Shown: positions 23,261 to 34,544 of the stretch, piece after piece
Numbering within the stretch: the first letter of the stretch is position 1
Layout: the number at the start of each line of letters is the position of its first letter
Source: Tridacna crocea
Taxonomy: Eukaryota; Mollusca; Bivalvia; Cardiida; Cardiidae
Direction of reading: 5' to 3'
Assembly: GCA_943736015.1 (NCBI GenBank)
Contig: OX031060.1
Span: forward strand, 16,319,501 to 16,383,500
DNA: 64,000 nucleotides
Notes under the pieces: model-generated
What the model was told of the DNA's origin: nothing
What the model saw: the letters and a program-made list of their open reading frames with translations, nothing else
Database searches by the model: none
Program-made: the position numbers and the translations under genes

Positions 23261-23489
23261 TTAACCCTTTACCAAACAATCCCTGGTTTTTACGACCCTG
23301 AGATAGAAGCCTTTTGAAAACATTGTGGGAAAAGGAAAATTTTGTTAACCAGCATTTTCTCCTTTTCCCACAATGTTTTCTACCCTGCTGGAAACAAATT
23401 TCAATTTTTGAGTTATGTTTAATTTGTCGTCTGCAAGTGCTTTCAATTTTGACCAGTCTGAAATTTTTTTCATTCTGTAAAGGGTTTAA
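23261..23489 (+). mobile_element. TTAA-hairpin element, complete length
   Basis: Hairpin centre near 23345; left stem arm shortened by about 8 bp; end AAAGGGTTTAA. Confidence 0.85.
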
Positions 23490-23622
23490 CGTAGAATGGT
23501 CAAATATTTGTTGTTTTGGAAAGTCTTAACTAGTTCTGTATAGCTACTTATAACTGATAAATCCATTATTATATTTGAATTACTTTATTACTTATACATG
23601 TATTGTATAGATAGCAGACAAG

Positions 23623-23851
23623 TTAACCCTTTCCCAAACAACAAATTTTTGGACTAGACCAAATTGAAAGCATTTGCAGACGACAATGAACTCCTGCTGA
23701 AAAGATTATTTCTGTCTATGATAGGGTAGAAAACATTGTGGGGAAAAGGAGAAAATGCTGGTTACCAGCATTATCTCCTTTTCCTACAATGTTTTCAAAA
23801 GGCTACTATTCCAGACCCGTAAAAACCAGGAATTGTTTGGGAAAGGGTTAA
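23623..23851 (-). mobile_element. TTAA-hairpin element, complete 229 bp
   Basis: TTAACCCTTTCCC to GGGAAAGGGTTAA; hairpin centre near 23765. Confidence 0.9.
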
Positions 23852-24013
23852 CTTACAGAACACTGAATGTAATGAGTTTGACTTTCCTAACTCTTTTCAG
23901 CACCAAATGAATGAATTCAACCTCTTTCGATCGTTTTAAATACAATCCATCGAAACTTACAAAGATTTTTATTGTAAAGGCTTGACTACACAAACAAAAG
24001 GGATATATATTAA

Positions 24014-24057
24014 AGATCAGACTGCATGCTCTCTGCAGTCTGATCTTGATCTATGCC
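24014..24057. repeat. GATCAGACTGC foldback
   Basis: AAAGATCAGACTGCA pairs with TGCAGTCTGATCTTGATCT across a short loop; a second, weaker relative lies at about 24180-24225. Confidence 0.7.
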
Positions 24058-24257
24058 ATTTTCAAAAGTCAGTGTTTTCACCTAAGCCGCTGAAAGGGTT
24101 CAAAAGGCAAAACAGACCATTTATTGCAGTAATACGGTTGAAAATGCAGTATGGTGGTGGGCAGTGTAAATCTAATAGCAAACTGCACACTGTTCAGTCT
24201 GATCTTAATCGACACTGTCTGACAAAGCCACATAAGCTGGTTCCTGTACTTTTATGT

Positions 24258-24486
24258 TTAACTCTTTACCAAACAACAAAATTTTAGACTTGTCCAAATT
24301 AAAAGCATTTGCAAACGACAGAATAAATGTGGCTCTGAAATTGAAACTGTACTTTAGAAGAGTAGAAAATATTGTGGGTAAAGGAGAAAATGCTGGTTAC
24401 CAGCATTTTCTCCTTTTCCCACTATGTTTTCGGAAGGCTTTTTGTTTGTGGTTTTAAAAACCAGGGATTGTTTGGTAAAGGGTTAA
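24258..24486 (-). mobile_element. TTAA-hairpin element, complete 229 bp
   Basis: Both TTAA ends; hairpin centre near 24396. Confidence 0.9.
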
Positions 24487-24625
24487 AATACCCTAAAACA
24501 AATAATTACTCCTAACACAACTAACTTTTTTTTCTACAAAGTGAAAATAGCTGTATAGAGAAAATATATGTTAACAATGTTTCTTTTTTCCCTTCCAAAA
24601 GCTAGGTCATGTCAAAATTTTGTCA

Positions 24626-24852
24626 ACTTTTACCAAAAGGCACATTTTTAGACTGGTCCAGTTTGAAGGCACTTGCTGGAGACAGATCAAATGTTGCTCA
24701 TGTGATAGAATTGTGTCTGGAAAAGTAAAAAATATTTTGTGGAAAGGAGGAAATGCTGGTAACCAGCACTTTTTTCCCTTTTTCCCACAATGTTTTCAAA
24801 AGACTTCCTCCTGGGGGGTCTATCAAACTTGAATTGTTGGTAAAAAAGTTAA
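24626..24852 (-). mobile_element. TTAA-hairpin element
   Basis: Left end decayed, hairpin centre near 24758 with extra T residues in the right arm; shares its right TTAA. Confidence 0.78.
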
Positions 24853-25076
24853 ACCATTACCACACAATCCCTACTTTTGATGACCCTGAGAAAGAAGCCT
24901 TTCGAAAACATTGTGGGAAAAGGAGGAAACGCTGGTAACCAGCATTTTCCTCGATTTGCCATTATGCTTCCTACCCTACACAAAATAAATTTTAAATTTT
25001 ATTTACTTTTATTTTGATGTCTGCAAATGCTTTTGATTTAGACAAGCCAAAAATAGTGTTGTTTGGTTATGAGTTA
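24849..25076 (+). mobile_element. TTAA-hairpin element, complete
   Basis: Back-to-back with the preceding minus copy; hairpin centre near 24939; right stem arm mutated to TCGATTTGCC. Confidence 0.85.
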
Positions 25077-25449
25077 ATTATAAGATTGTAAACTTTAAAC
25101 AAGATGTATGTTGTTCTTACTTTTGGTAAATGCTTTTAAGTTTATCTGCATTTTCTTTCATTTAATTTTAACTGTTTCTCTGGAGACTTTTATTATCCTG
25201 TTTAAAAAAAACATTGATGCACATTTTGTATATAATTCCTGTTGTTGCATATTTTTTTCTTTTTTGTCAAATGTATATTTTTATACAGTGTGTACATAGT
25301 AATGAAGTCTTTTTAGTGTTTTTATGTTGATTGTTTTATACATGCAAGTCTTGTGAAAGTGCTGTTGTAATTTCAGCTATTGTTTTTAGATTTCAGCCAA
25401 AAACATTTGTAACGACACAACTACAGATTTTTTTGTGACGAAAATATTA

Positions 25450-25732
25450 TTATACCCCCGCAAAATGTATGTTTTCGGGGCTAAACTGGAATCAGCCTGT
25501 CTGTCCTTGTGTCCGTCCGTGTGTCTGTCTGTCAACAAAATATTTGTAATTTTTTGTTGCAAACTTGTCCTACAGTTTTCCTTCAATTGTATTGAAACTT
25601 TGCACATATATTGATCATATATTGAAGATTTGCAAGACACAAATCAACTCTTATCTCTTCTTGAACTTGATACTTTTTTCTGTCCAAGCGCTGGCAGGGG
25701 TATAAAGCCACATTCAATGACAGCTCTAGTTT
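25450..25732 (+). mobile_element. ATACCCCCGC-type short element
   Basis: Starts TTATACCCCCGCAAAATG, has a GTCTGTCTGTC-rich block, and ends GGGGTATAAAGCCACATTC then GACAGCTCTAGTTT. The same ends recur at 37290-37510. Confidence 0.6.
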
Positions 25733-25777
25733 CCTTTTACTTTTATTCAATATCAATTGTCAGGTGGTCCATTTCTG

Positions 25778-26006
25778 TTAACCCATTACCACACAATCCC
25801 TACTTTTGACACCCCTGAGAAAGAAACCTTTTGAAAACACTGTGGGAAAAGGAGAAAATGCTGGTAACCAGCATTTTCTCCTTTTTCCACAATGTTTTCT
25901 ACCCTTCCCGTAGCAAATTTTAACTTTTCAGTCACATTTATTTTGTCCTCTGCAAATTCTCTCAATTTGAACCAGTCCAGAAATTTGTCGTATGGTAAAG
26001 GGTTAA
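25778..26006 (+). mobile_element. TTAA-hairpin element, complete 229 bp
   Basis: Hairpin centre near 25866; arms mismatch at the ACACTG/CAATGT position. Confidence 0.9.
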
Positions 26007-26015
26007 TTACCATTT

Positions 26016-26054
26016 AGTTTTTACCAGATGACAAAATTTTAGACTGATCCATTT
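26016..26054 (-). mobile_element. TTAA-hairpin left end, half of a split copy
   Basis: TTTTTACCAGATGACAAAAT then AGACTGATCC, interrupted by the AGCTC element; resumes at 27874. Confidence 0.7.
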
Positions 26055-27873
26055 TTAGCTCACCTGAGCACAACGTGCTCAGGGGGAGCTATTGTGACCG
26101 GTCATCATCCGGCGTCCGTCCGTCCGTCCTTCCGTCCGTCTGTCCGTCCGTCCATCTGTCCGTCCGTCCGTTAACAATTTCTTTAAAAATCTTCTCCTCC
26201 AAAACCAGAAGGCCAATCTTGATAAAACTTGGCAGGAATGTTCCTTGGGTGAAGCTCTACAAAAATTGTTAAAAGAATTTAATTCCAACAAAAACTCTGG
26301 TTGCCATGGCAACAAAATGGCTGAAAATGGAAAAAATCTTTAAAAATCTTCTTGTGACAAACCATAAGGCCGGGAGCATTCATATTTTGTATGAAGCATC
26401 ATTGGGTGACCCTTTACCAAAATTGTTAAAATTATTCCCCTGGGGTCATATTTGGGCTTTGCCCGGGCGCACCCTATTTTACATAGAAACAAAGAAGGAA
26501 AGCTTTAAAAAATCTTCTTCTGACAAACCATAATGGCTAGATCATTCATATTTGGTATGTAGCATTATCTGATGATCCTCTACCAAAATTGTTAAAATTA
26601 TTCTTCTGCTGTCATATTTGGGCTCTGCCCGGGCGCACCCTATTTTAAAATCTTTAAAAATCTACTTGTGACAAAACATAAGGTTGGGAGCATTCATATT
26701 TTGTTTGAAACATCATTGGGTGACCCCTTACCAAAATTGTTAAAATCATTCCCATGGTGTCAAATTTGGGCTTTGCCCGGGCGCACTCTATTTTACATAG
26801 AAATTTAGAAGGAAATCTTTAAAACTTCTTCTGGTGACAAATCATAATGGCTAGAACATTCCTATTTACTGTGTAGCATTAACTGATGATCTTCTACCAA
26901 AATTGTTGAAATTATCCTTCTGCGGTCATATTTGGACTCTGCCCGGGCGCATCCTATTTTACAATCTTTAAAAATCTTCTTGTGACAAACCATAAGGCGG
27001 AGGGCATTCATATTTTGTTTGAAGCATTATTGGGTGACCCCTTACCAAAATTATTAAAATTATTCCCCTTGGGTCATATTTGGGCTTTGCCCGGGCACAC
27101 CCTATTTTACATAGAAACAAAGAAGGAAACCTTTAATAGATCTTTTTCTGACTAACCTTAATGGCTAGAGCATTCATATTTGCTATGTAGCAAAATCTGA
27201 TAATCTTCTACCAAAATTGCTAGAATTATCCCTCTGCAGTGATAATTGGGCTCTGCCCGGCTGCACCTTATTTTACATAGAAACAAAGATGGAAATCTTT
27301 TAAAAATCTACTTGTGACAAACCATAAAGGCCAGAGCATTCATATTTTGCATGTAGCATCATCTAGTGACCCTTTATAAAAATAATTAAAATTATCCCCT
27401 TGGGGTCGTATTTTGGCTCTGTGCCCTGGTGCACACTATTTCACATAGAATCATAGAAGGAAATCTTTTAAAATCAATTCCATCTAAAAAGGAGAAATTG
27501 TTTTGTAACAAGCAATTTCTCCTTTCTCACAATCTTTTCTACCATATAGATCACTTATTTTTCATTTTAGATACATTTTAAAATGTCGTCTGCAATTTGT
27601 TTCAATTTGGATCGGTCTAAAATTTTGTCGTCTGGTAATGGCTAAACTACAAGTCAAAAAGGGAACGAGACACTGTGAAGAGAAAAATTGATGATAAGCA
27701 GCAGCTTTTAGCTCCACTGGCCAAAGACAAAGAAGAAAATCTGTAAACATATTTTTGTGACAAACCCCAGGGTATGCCTTATTGGAAAAGAATTAATAGC
27801 CTGCCCTTGATAAACCATATAAGTTACAAATATACTCAGGTGAGCGATATAGGACCATCATGGTCCTCTTGTT
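26055..27873 (+). mobile_element. AGCTC-type element with alternating 166/148-bp array
   Basis: 5' hairpin TTAGCTCACCTGAGCAC; a GTCC-rich stretch at 26110-26170. ACCAAAATTGTT-type landmarks at 26416, 26582, 26730, 26896, 27044, 27210 and 27376 give steps 166, 148, 166, 148, 166, 166. A 5'-truncated TTAA element is embedded at 27487-27645. The 3' end is AGGACCATCATGGTCCTCTT then GTT. Confidence 0.77.
27487..27645 (+). mobile_element. TTAA-hairpin element, 5' truncated, nested
   Basis: Hairpin GAGAAATTG/CAATTTCTC and a complete right arm ending GTCTGGTAATGG. Confidence 0.7.
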
Positions 27874-27990
27874 GTTAAATCGACTGTGGCTCAAGACTTG
27901 TCTTTCAAAGGGTAACTTTTATTGGGAAAAAAAGAAAATGTTGGTTTCTATCATCCCTATTTACCAACCATTCTTAATAACATTTTTAAT
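27874..27990 (-). mobile_element. TTAA-hairpin remainder, other half of the split copy
   Basis: GTTAAATCGACTGTGGCTCA continues the long arm broken at 26054; it runs into the CACCAACC palindromic element. Confidence 0.5.
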
Positions 27991-28134
27991 CTCATTCTCC
28001 AGAATTTTCTAGATTTGAAAGTAACATGATGTCTGATTAGCTAAACCATTAAATTATGCTTTAGCCAATCACAAGTTGTGTTATATACAAACTAAAAAAA
28101 TCTTGGAGAATTAGACCAATGGTCTCAGGAATGG
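27941..28134. mobile_element. CACCAACC palindromic element, decayed copy
   Basis: ACCAACCATTCTTAATAAC at the left pairs with AGGAATGGTT at the right; internal TTCTCCAGAATTTTCTAGAT as in the copy at 42004. Confidence 0.6.
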
Positions 28135-28362
28135 TTAACTCTTTACCAAACGACTAAATTTCAGATCGGTCCAAATTGAAAGCATTTGCAGACGACAAAA
28201 AAATGTGACTAAAGACTTGAAATTTGTTTTAGGAAGGGAAGAAAACATTGTGGGAAAAGGAGAAAATGCTGGTAACCAGCATTTTCTCCTTTTCCCACAA
28301 TGTTTTCTAAAGACTTCTTTCACAAGGGTGTTAAAAGTCGGGATTGTGTGGTAAAGGGTTAA
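28135..28362 (-). mobile_element. TTAA-hairpin element, complete
   Basis: Perfect hairpin centred near 28272. Its long arm reads TTTTAGGAAGGGAAG, the uninterrupted equivalent of the nested site at 53510. Confidence 0.9.
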
Positions 28363-28365
28363 TGA

Positions 28366-28717
28366 ATAATCCTTTATCCAACAATAATTTCAAAAGTTTG
28401 CAGACAACAAATTAAATGTTGCTAAATTGACTACATCTGTCTTTGATAGGGTAGAAAATGTTCAGGGAAAAGGAGAAAATGCTGGTAACCAGCATTTTCT
28501 CCTTTTCCTTCAATGTTTTGAAAAGCTTTCTCTCTTGGGGTTGGGACGGGATTGTATTGTTGGAAAAGTGGGAAATGCTGATAACTAGCATTTTCTCCTC
28601 TGCAGATGCTGTTTTTTACCTTTTGAAAGACAAATTTCGTGTATAACTATTAGTTATCGGCTGCCAAAGGTTTGATTTTGGACAAATCTAAAACTTTGTG
28701 ATCTGGTAAGAGTTAAT
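28366..28717. mobile_element. Two TTAA-hairpin copies, truncated
   Basis: A minus copy (28366-28563, hairpin near 28488) runs into a 5'-truncated plus copy (28560-28717). Confidence 0.65.
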
Positions 28718-28794
28718 GCAATTATCTACTACCAGCAGTTTCCTCTTTCAATTTTGATACCTCTACCATAGGTGTAATCTGAGAACAAATTTGC

Positions 28795-28998
28795 TTAACC
28801 CTTTACCATACAGTGCCGACTTTTAACGACCTTTGGCTAGAACCCTTTTGAAAACATTGTGAGAAAAGAAGAAAATGCTGGTAACCAGCATTGTGTCCTT
28901 TTCCTACAGTGTTTTCTACCCTATCAAGGGAAAATTGCACTATATTAGCCACATTGAAATTGTCATCTGCAAATGCTTTCAATTTGGACAAGATTGAA
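28795..28998 (+). mobile_element. TTAA-hairpin element, right end cut by the next copy
   Basis: TTAACCCTTTACC start; hairpin centre near 28887; stops in AATTTGGACAAGATTG. Confidence 0.82.
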
Positions 28999-29224
28999 CT
29001 CTTTACCAAAGGACAAATTTATGGACTGGTCCAAATTGAAAGCATTTGCAGACAACAAAATAAACGTGACGGAAGAATTGAAATTTGATTATGGAAGGGT
29101 AGAAAACATTATGAGAAAAAAGAGAAAATGCTGGTTACCAGCATTTTCTCCTTTTCCCACAATGTTTTTAAAAGGCTTCTACCCCAGGGACAATAAAAGT
29201 CCTCATTGTGTGGTAAAGGGTTAA
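28996..29224 (-). mobile_element. TTAA-hairpin element, 229 bp
   Basis: Left TTAA mutated to TGAA; right GGTAAAGGGTTAA; hairpin centre near 29136. Confidence 0.87.
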
Positions 29225-29379
29225 AAATGTTACAATGTTTTCATGATTGTTAAAACAATCATTTCCTCTCTGTCCAAATTTTTAAACTTTTTTTTTGCAG
29301 CCAAATTTGTTGTGGTACAAAATTTTACCAATTCTTAATCTGTTAGATAAGACTTTTCTATTTTTACTTGTAACTGCCA

Positions 29380-29673
29380 TCCCATCTCGAAACAACCCTT
29401 GATTTCATCAACCCTGAAGGAGGATATTTTTGAAAACACTATGAGAATGCTTGTATCCAGGTTTTTCCCCATTACCCACTATGTTTCCTACCTTTTCAAA
29501 ACATTTCAGAACAGTATTCTCTCCTGTTCCTGTAATCCTACTACATGTTTTCTGCCCAATTAGCCCTATGCCATGTTCTCTACCCTTCCCAAAACAAATT
29601 TTAGTGTTTATTTTGTCGTCTGCAAAATGCTTTCAATTTGGAAATGTGTACAATTTTGTCATTTGGTAAAGAG
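29380..29673 (+). mobile_element. TTAA-hairpin element, old and expanded
   Basis: Right arm GTCGTCTGCAAAATGC and end CATTTGGTAAAGAGT are clear; the centre carries partial duplications of CCTACATGTTTTCTGCCC type. Confidence 0.5.
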
Positions 29674-29679
29674 TGTGTC

Positions 29680-30010
29680 AACAGCTCTTATTTGATGGTT
29701 CAAAATATCCCAACATGTATAGAAATTGTGAAAAGTAAATTATTATATATTTAGCTGTTATTCTGTTACAAGCTGCAGATTGTTTTTCTGAACATTGTAA
29801 AACTTTGGGAGTTCTTTAGAATGTATATTAGTAAATCAGTATTCCAATCTAAGAAATTTCAGAAATCCATTTTATTACTTTTTACTTTATTTTATTCTTT
29901 TTCCCTTTTATTCTTTTTCCCTTATGAATTCTTTTTTTTTTTATTTTCTAAACTGTTCTCTATGTTTGTAAGTGTAATCATCTTTTTCTTTGGTATAATT
30001 TTTTTTAACT
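29680..30010. other. Intergenic, T-rich, no repeat recognised
   Basis: Dominated by T runs, with a short TTTTTCCCTTTTATTC duplication. Confidence 0.3.
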
Positions 30011-30014
30011 TTAA

Positions 30015-30185
30015 TTTTGGACTTGTCCCAATTGGAAGCATTCCCAGATGACTAAATAATTGTGACTCTGAAAATTGAAACTTATCTTTAGAAAACATTG
30101 TGGGAAAAGGAGGAATTGCTGTTTACCAGCTGGTTTTCCCAAAAGTTTTCAGAAGGTTTCCTCCTCTGGGTCAGGTATTGTTTGG
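30015..30185 (-). mobile_element. TTAA-hairpin element, hairpin collapsed
   Basis: Long arm TTGGACTTGTCCCAATTGG then a stem reduced around 30125. Confidence 0.55.
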
Positions 30186-30186
30186 C

Positions 30187-30488
30187 AACTTTGTACCAAA
30201 TGACAAAATTTTCAGCTTGTCCATATTGAAAGCATTTGCAGACGACAAATACAGTTTTAGCAGTGATATTTATGTTTGATAGGTAGGAAAACATATTAGA
30301 GGAAAAAGAAAACACTGATTAACATAGTGGGAAAAGCAGAAAATGATGGTAAACCATTTTCTCTTCTTCCCACAATGTTATCTATCCTACCGAGGACAGA
30401 AATAATCATCTGATGTACCATTGTTTTGTTGTCTGCAAATGATTTCGATTTGGTCCAGTCCAAAAGTTGTCATTTGGAAAAGAGTTAA
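30187..30488. mobile_element. Chimeric TTAA-hairpin element with two long arms
   Basis: A minus-type long arm (30187-30322) is followed by hairpin plus a plus-type long arm ending AGAGTTAA, so both sides carry the CTGCAAATG/CATTTGCAG arm. Confidence 0.65.
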
Positions 30489-30633
30489 CTTATTGTTGGT
30501 AAAAAAAATATAGTCTTCAGGTGGTAAACTGGAGTAATGTTACTGTTGAGTGATTTGTTTATAAGACGCCAAATCAGCAAGTTTTGCAAGGTTTAAATAA
30601 ATTTTTTAAATTAATATTATTACTTTTACAACT

Positions 30634-30865
30634 GTAAAGCAAATCGGAAATCCTCACACTATAAATGAAAGAACAGTTTGAGGATTTTTAAGTTCAGTAA
30701 TACAACCTGATTTTGAATTTCCTTTAAATATTTTTGAAATTATTATTGTTTTTACCACAGTAAAGCAAATCAGAAATCCTCACACTATTAATGAAAGAAC
30801 AATTTGAGGATTTTTAAGTTTAGTAATACAACGTAATTTTGAATTTCCTTTAAATGCTTGATTCA
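30634..30865 (+). repeat. Tandem duplication, 126-bp period
   Basis: GTAAAGCAAATCGGAAATCC at 30634 recurs at 30760; the copies differ at a few bases. Confidence 0.8.
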
Positions 30866-30867
30866 TC

Positions 30868-30905
30868 ATCATAATCATCATCATCATCATCATCATCATT
30901 ATTTC
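30868..30905 (+). repeat. (ATC)n microsatellite
   Basis: Imperfect then perfect ATC/TCA triplets. A short (GAAC)n tract lies at 30977-30994. Confidence 0.85.
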
Positions 30906-30915
30906 CAATAAGCAA

Positions 30916-31091
30916 TTAACTCTACCAGACAGCAAATTTTGGGCTTTACCAAGTTCATAGTATTTTCAGACAACGAATGAACGAACGAACGAACATCTTG
31001 GTAATATGATGATTTCTGACTATGATATGGTAGAATTTTTTTTTTCTATGGCTTCTTTCTCCAAGGCGTCAAAAGTCAGGATTGTGTGGAT
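30916..31091 (-). mobile_element. TTAA-hairpin element, decayed
   Basis: Long arm with a GAAC microsatellite inside; hairpin gone; end GTCAGGATTGTGTGG. Confidence 0.5.
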
Positions 31092-31510
31092 TTTTATTCG
31101 TTTTCAAGTCTGCACACACATAGGACAAAATGCGTCCACAGTTCATGTTACCTAAATCATTCATTTTTTCATTGCTTTTTCATGATCAATTTAGACATCA
31201 TTCAGCCAAAATGAGAAATCCTTTTTTTTCTCGTAGTTAGCTGTTTCTAGTTTTTGATTTAACATATTTAAACCTCATCTGAGCAAAAAAAATATATTTA
31301 GTATTGTGATACCCAAATGTATGCCTTCTTTCCTATTTTGTCAGTATCTTTCGTGATTATCATTTACCTTTCTATCCCTAAGATAGGCAACGTTTTTGCC
31401 CAAGTCTTAATGACACTTAGTCATAGATAATGTACTCTTTGTAGTTGTCTCTATAGTCTTTTGGATTAGTTTGGTCTGGTTTTCCTAAATATCAGTAAAC
31501 CATGGTAATT
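31092..31510. other. Intergenic, nothing recognised
   Basis: No coding frame, hairpin or known repeat seen. Confidence 0.3.
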
Positions 31511-31844
31511 TTAACCCTTAACCAAACGACAAAATTTCAGATCGGTCCAAATTGAAAGCATTTGCAGACGACAAAATAAATGTGACTAAAGAATTGAAAT
31601 TTTGTTTTAGGAAGGGAAGAAAACAATGTGGGAAAAGGAGAAAATGCTGGTTGCCAGCATTCAAAAGCATTTGTAGACGACAAAATTAAAAGTTACTGAA
31701 ATTTTAAAGTTTGTTTTGTGATGGGTAGAAAACATTGTGGGAAAAAGAGAAAATGCTGGTAGCATTTTCTCCTTTTCCCACAATGTTTTCAAAAGGCTTC
31801 TTTCACAGAGGTGTTTAAAGTTGTCATTGTGTGGTAAGGATTAA
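31511..31844 (-). mobile_element. TTAA-hairpin element with duplicated long arm
   Basis: The arm from GCATTTGCAGACGACAAAAT through the left stem occurs at 31557 and again at about 31666; only the second is followed by a right stem arm. Confidence 0.8.
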
Positions 31845-32091
31845 AGGACAAGTTTGGTAACATTCTAGAGGCCAAATTTTTAGCTCCATTCATGTAAAAT
31901 ATCATTCTGTAAAGAAAACTTGTCTCTGTAGTATGCAAGGCGAGTTATAGATTTGACTCATACCAGACTAAAAACTCTGTCAAGAGGTCATAACAATTAT
32001 TTGCTTCTTTGCAGGCCAAACTTTGCCCCGATCTTATTGAAATTATACCAGGATTTTTGTCTTTACATAATTTTACATTGTCTGAGTATAT

Positions 32092-32216
32092 GTTACTCTT
32101 TTCCAAACACCAAAATTCTAGACTGGTCCAAAATCAAAGCATTTACAAATCAAATGTTTCAAAAACTTTTCTTTCTTGGGGTCATTGAAACTCCGGATTG
32201 TGCAGTAAAGAGTTCA
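32092..32216 (-). mobile_element. TTAA-hairpin element with hairpin deleted
   Basis: Long-arm start joins directly to TGTTTCAAAAACTTTTC and the right terminus; the whole stem is missing. Confidence 0.65.
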
Positions 32217-32495
32217 AAAATGTGGGCAGAAACTGAATTTCCATATAAAATTTTTTTTTTCCTCACTTTAGATAAGATTTTGTCAGCATGTTTGTTTCTT
32301 ATATCTAAGATGCTTATGAAATGGGTCACATGAGGTCAGAATTAGATCATCAGGTCAAACTTGTTACTCTTTATTGGTGAAAGAATATAATTTTGCTCCA
32401 GACCAATCAAAACAATAGAATGTTCTTTTTTTTTAATAAGTCTGAGGAAGTTTAGTACATGTACATGTATGGTCCACCACAGGTCAGAAAGTGGT

Positions 32496-32975
32496 TTAAC
32501 CCTTTACCAAATAATCCCTGTTTTTTACGACCCAGAGGAAGAAGCCTTCCTAAGACATTGTGGGAAAAGGAGAAAATGCTGGTAATCAGCATTTTCTCCT
32601 TTGCCCACAATGTTTTCTACTTCTAAAGCCAGGTTTGAATTTTGGAGTCACATTTATTTTATTTACCATCTCCAAATACTTTCATTTTAGACAAGTCCAT
32701 TTTTTTTTTACCATAAAAGTTTGATGAAGACTTAAACAAGTGACCACTATTTTTTTCCTTTACCGCTCAATCCCGACTATTAATCATTAATGTCTCTGAG
32801 AAAGAAAGCCTTTGAAAACATTGTTGGAAAATGGTAACCAGCATTTTCTTCTTTTCCCACAATGTTTTCTACCCTTCACAAAACACATTTCAAATTTTCG
32901 CTCACATTTATTTTGTTGTCTGCAAATGCTTTCAATTGGACCAGTCCAAAATTTTGTTGTTCAGTAAAGAGTTAA
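32496..32975 (+). mobile_element. Two TTAA-hairpin copies
   Basis: 32496-32700 has hairpin centre near 32585 and a lost right end. 32755-32975 lacks most of its left stem arm and ends AAAGAGTTAA. Confidence 0.75.
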
Positions 32976-32989
32976 TGAGCATTTCCATC

Positions 32990-33504
32990 ATTTCAGCCAA
33001 ATTGAATTTATTCTTTGCAAATTGTATTTATTCTTTGCAAATTCTTTTGATTTGACTTTCAATGTTTGGTAAAGAGTTTTCTAGACAGTTTGTAGAATCT
33101 GAATAGCAATACAAGAAGCATGGTTGAGTCATTTTGTTTCATGTTTTCTCTTCTTTTTTTTTTTCTCATCTAAAAATGTTATTGTTACAAAATGTGATAA
33201 ATGTCTTTTTTTTTTTCTATATTGTTACTGTAAGCTCTGTGAAATATATATTTAGTGCCTTTGTTATGCATTGAAAATAAATTTAGTAAAAGTATAAATT
33301 GCTTGTGTATTGAATTTATAGACCTGCAGCCATACAAACAGCATTTTGTACAGGAAATTATGAATACATGTATATGAATATCACCAATGATGAAAATGTT
33401 TGTTAACTCCCTACCAGACAACCAATTGATTGATTGATTGAATTGGCATTGATTTATCGTCACCACTGGTTGCCCATATGGGTGATACTCCCTGAAGGGT
33501 CTTA
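32990..33504. other. Intergenic, mostly unique; possible transcript end
   Basis: An AATAAA lies at about 33276 in TGAAAATAAATTTAG context, but no upstream exon connects to it. Short ATTG repeats at 33421-33440. Confidence 0.25.
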
Positions 33505-33722
33505 GTGGTGTCCGTGGCTGTGAGGTAAAGCATCGACCTCATAACCATAAGGTTCGGCGTTCGATACCGGGGAGCGGGTGTCAACTTTGGGATTTTTCAT
33601 TGGCCCACACATTCGGCCCAAGAAGTGGTGTAATTCCCAGGAAGCAGAATAGAAAGTGGTTGGTATAAGTTGTTAGAACTTGTTTCTCAATCGATATGAA
33701 ATAAATATGTTTAAACTAAACT
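33505..33722 (+). mobile_element. tRNA-derived SINE
   Basis: A-box-like TGGCTGTGAGGTAAAGC (33515) and B box GTTCGATACC (33559-33568) at tRNA spacing, followed by an unrelated body with GGCCCAAGAAGTGG and an A/T-rich tail ending near AAATAAATATG. Confidence 0.75.
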
Positions 33723-33861
33723 AAGGCTGTTAGTATTGTTACGGGGGATAGTGCAGGTACAGGACAAAACCTGTCTTAAGTTGTGCCTGTTTCTTTAACA
33801 AGCACGGTGTATAGCACCATCACATGAGACGTAGGTTTAACATCTCATCCAAAAGACTATC

Positions 33862-33917
33862 AGTTTGGTCAAAAGCATCAGGTGAGCAATTTCAGGGCCA
33901 TCAAGGCCCTCTTGTTT
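33862..33917 (+). mobile_element. AGCTC-type element, 3' end only
   Basis: CAGGTGAGCAATTTC then GGGCCATCAAGGCCC hairpin and CTCTTGTTT. Confidence 0.7.
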
Positions 33918-34009
33918 GAAATATGAAATGTGTTAATCTGTTAACTTACAACTTTTTCGCAACAAAACAAACGCATGAGCCATGCTTTATTGGCAGAGGG
34001 GGCTTAAGG

Positions 34010-34300
34010 CTTTACCAAACAATCCCTGGTTTTTACAAGCCTGAGAAAGAAGCCTTTTGAAAATATTGTGAGAACCAGCAATTTCTCCTTTTTCCACAAT
34101 GTTTTCTACCCTGCTGGAAGCAAATTATAATTTTTGAGTTAACATTTCTTTTACTGTCTGCAAAAGTTTTCAATTTGGACAAGTATACAATCTTGTTGTT
34201 TGTGATCCCTATACAAGACTATCCGGACTAATAACCAACCTGTAGAAGAAGGCTTTTGAAAACATTGTGGGAAAAGGAGCATTTTCTCCTTCAATATCAT
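34010..34300 (+). mobile_element. Two defective TTAA-hairpin copies
   Basis: 34010-34203 keeps only the right stem arm; 34204-34300 keeps the short arm and a mini-stem GGAGC/ATTTTCTCC. Confidence 0.6.
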
Positions 34301-34305
34301 ACCAT

Positions 34306-34534
34306 TTAACCCATTACCACACAATCCCTACCTTTGACGCCCCTGAGAAAGAAGACTTTTGAAAACACTGTAGGAAAAGGAGAAAATGCTGGTAACCAGC
34401 ATTTTCTCCTTTTCCCACAGTGTTTTCTACCCTTCCCAGAACAAATTCCAATTTTTCAGTCACTTTTGTTTTGTCGTCTGCAAATGCTTTCAATTTGGAC
34501 AAGTCTAAAATATTGTCGTGTGGTAATGAGTTAA
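34306..34534 (+). mobile_element. TTAA-hairpin element, complete 229 bp
   Basis: TTAA both ends; hairpin centre near 34394. Confidence 0.9.
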
Positions 34535-34544
34535 AAGTATGGAA

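Noticed and set aside
33270-33285. AATAAA as the polyadenylation site of gene A
   Set aside because: It is 18.6 kb after the stop with many repeats between; no evidence ties it to the transcript.
33505-33590. Functional tRNA gene
   Set aside because: A and B boxes are present but the acceptor and anticodon stems do not close; a SINE head fits better. The same holds for 43308 and 35600.
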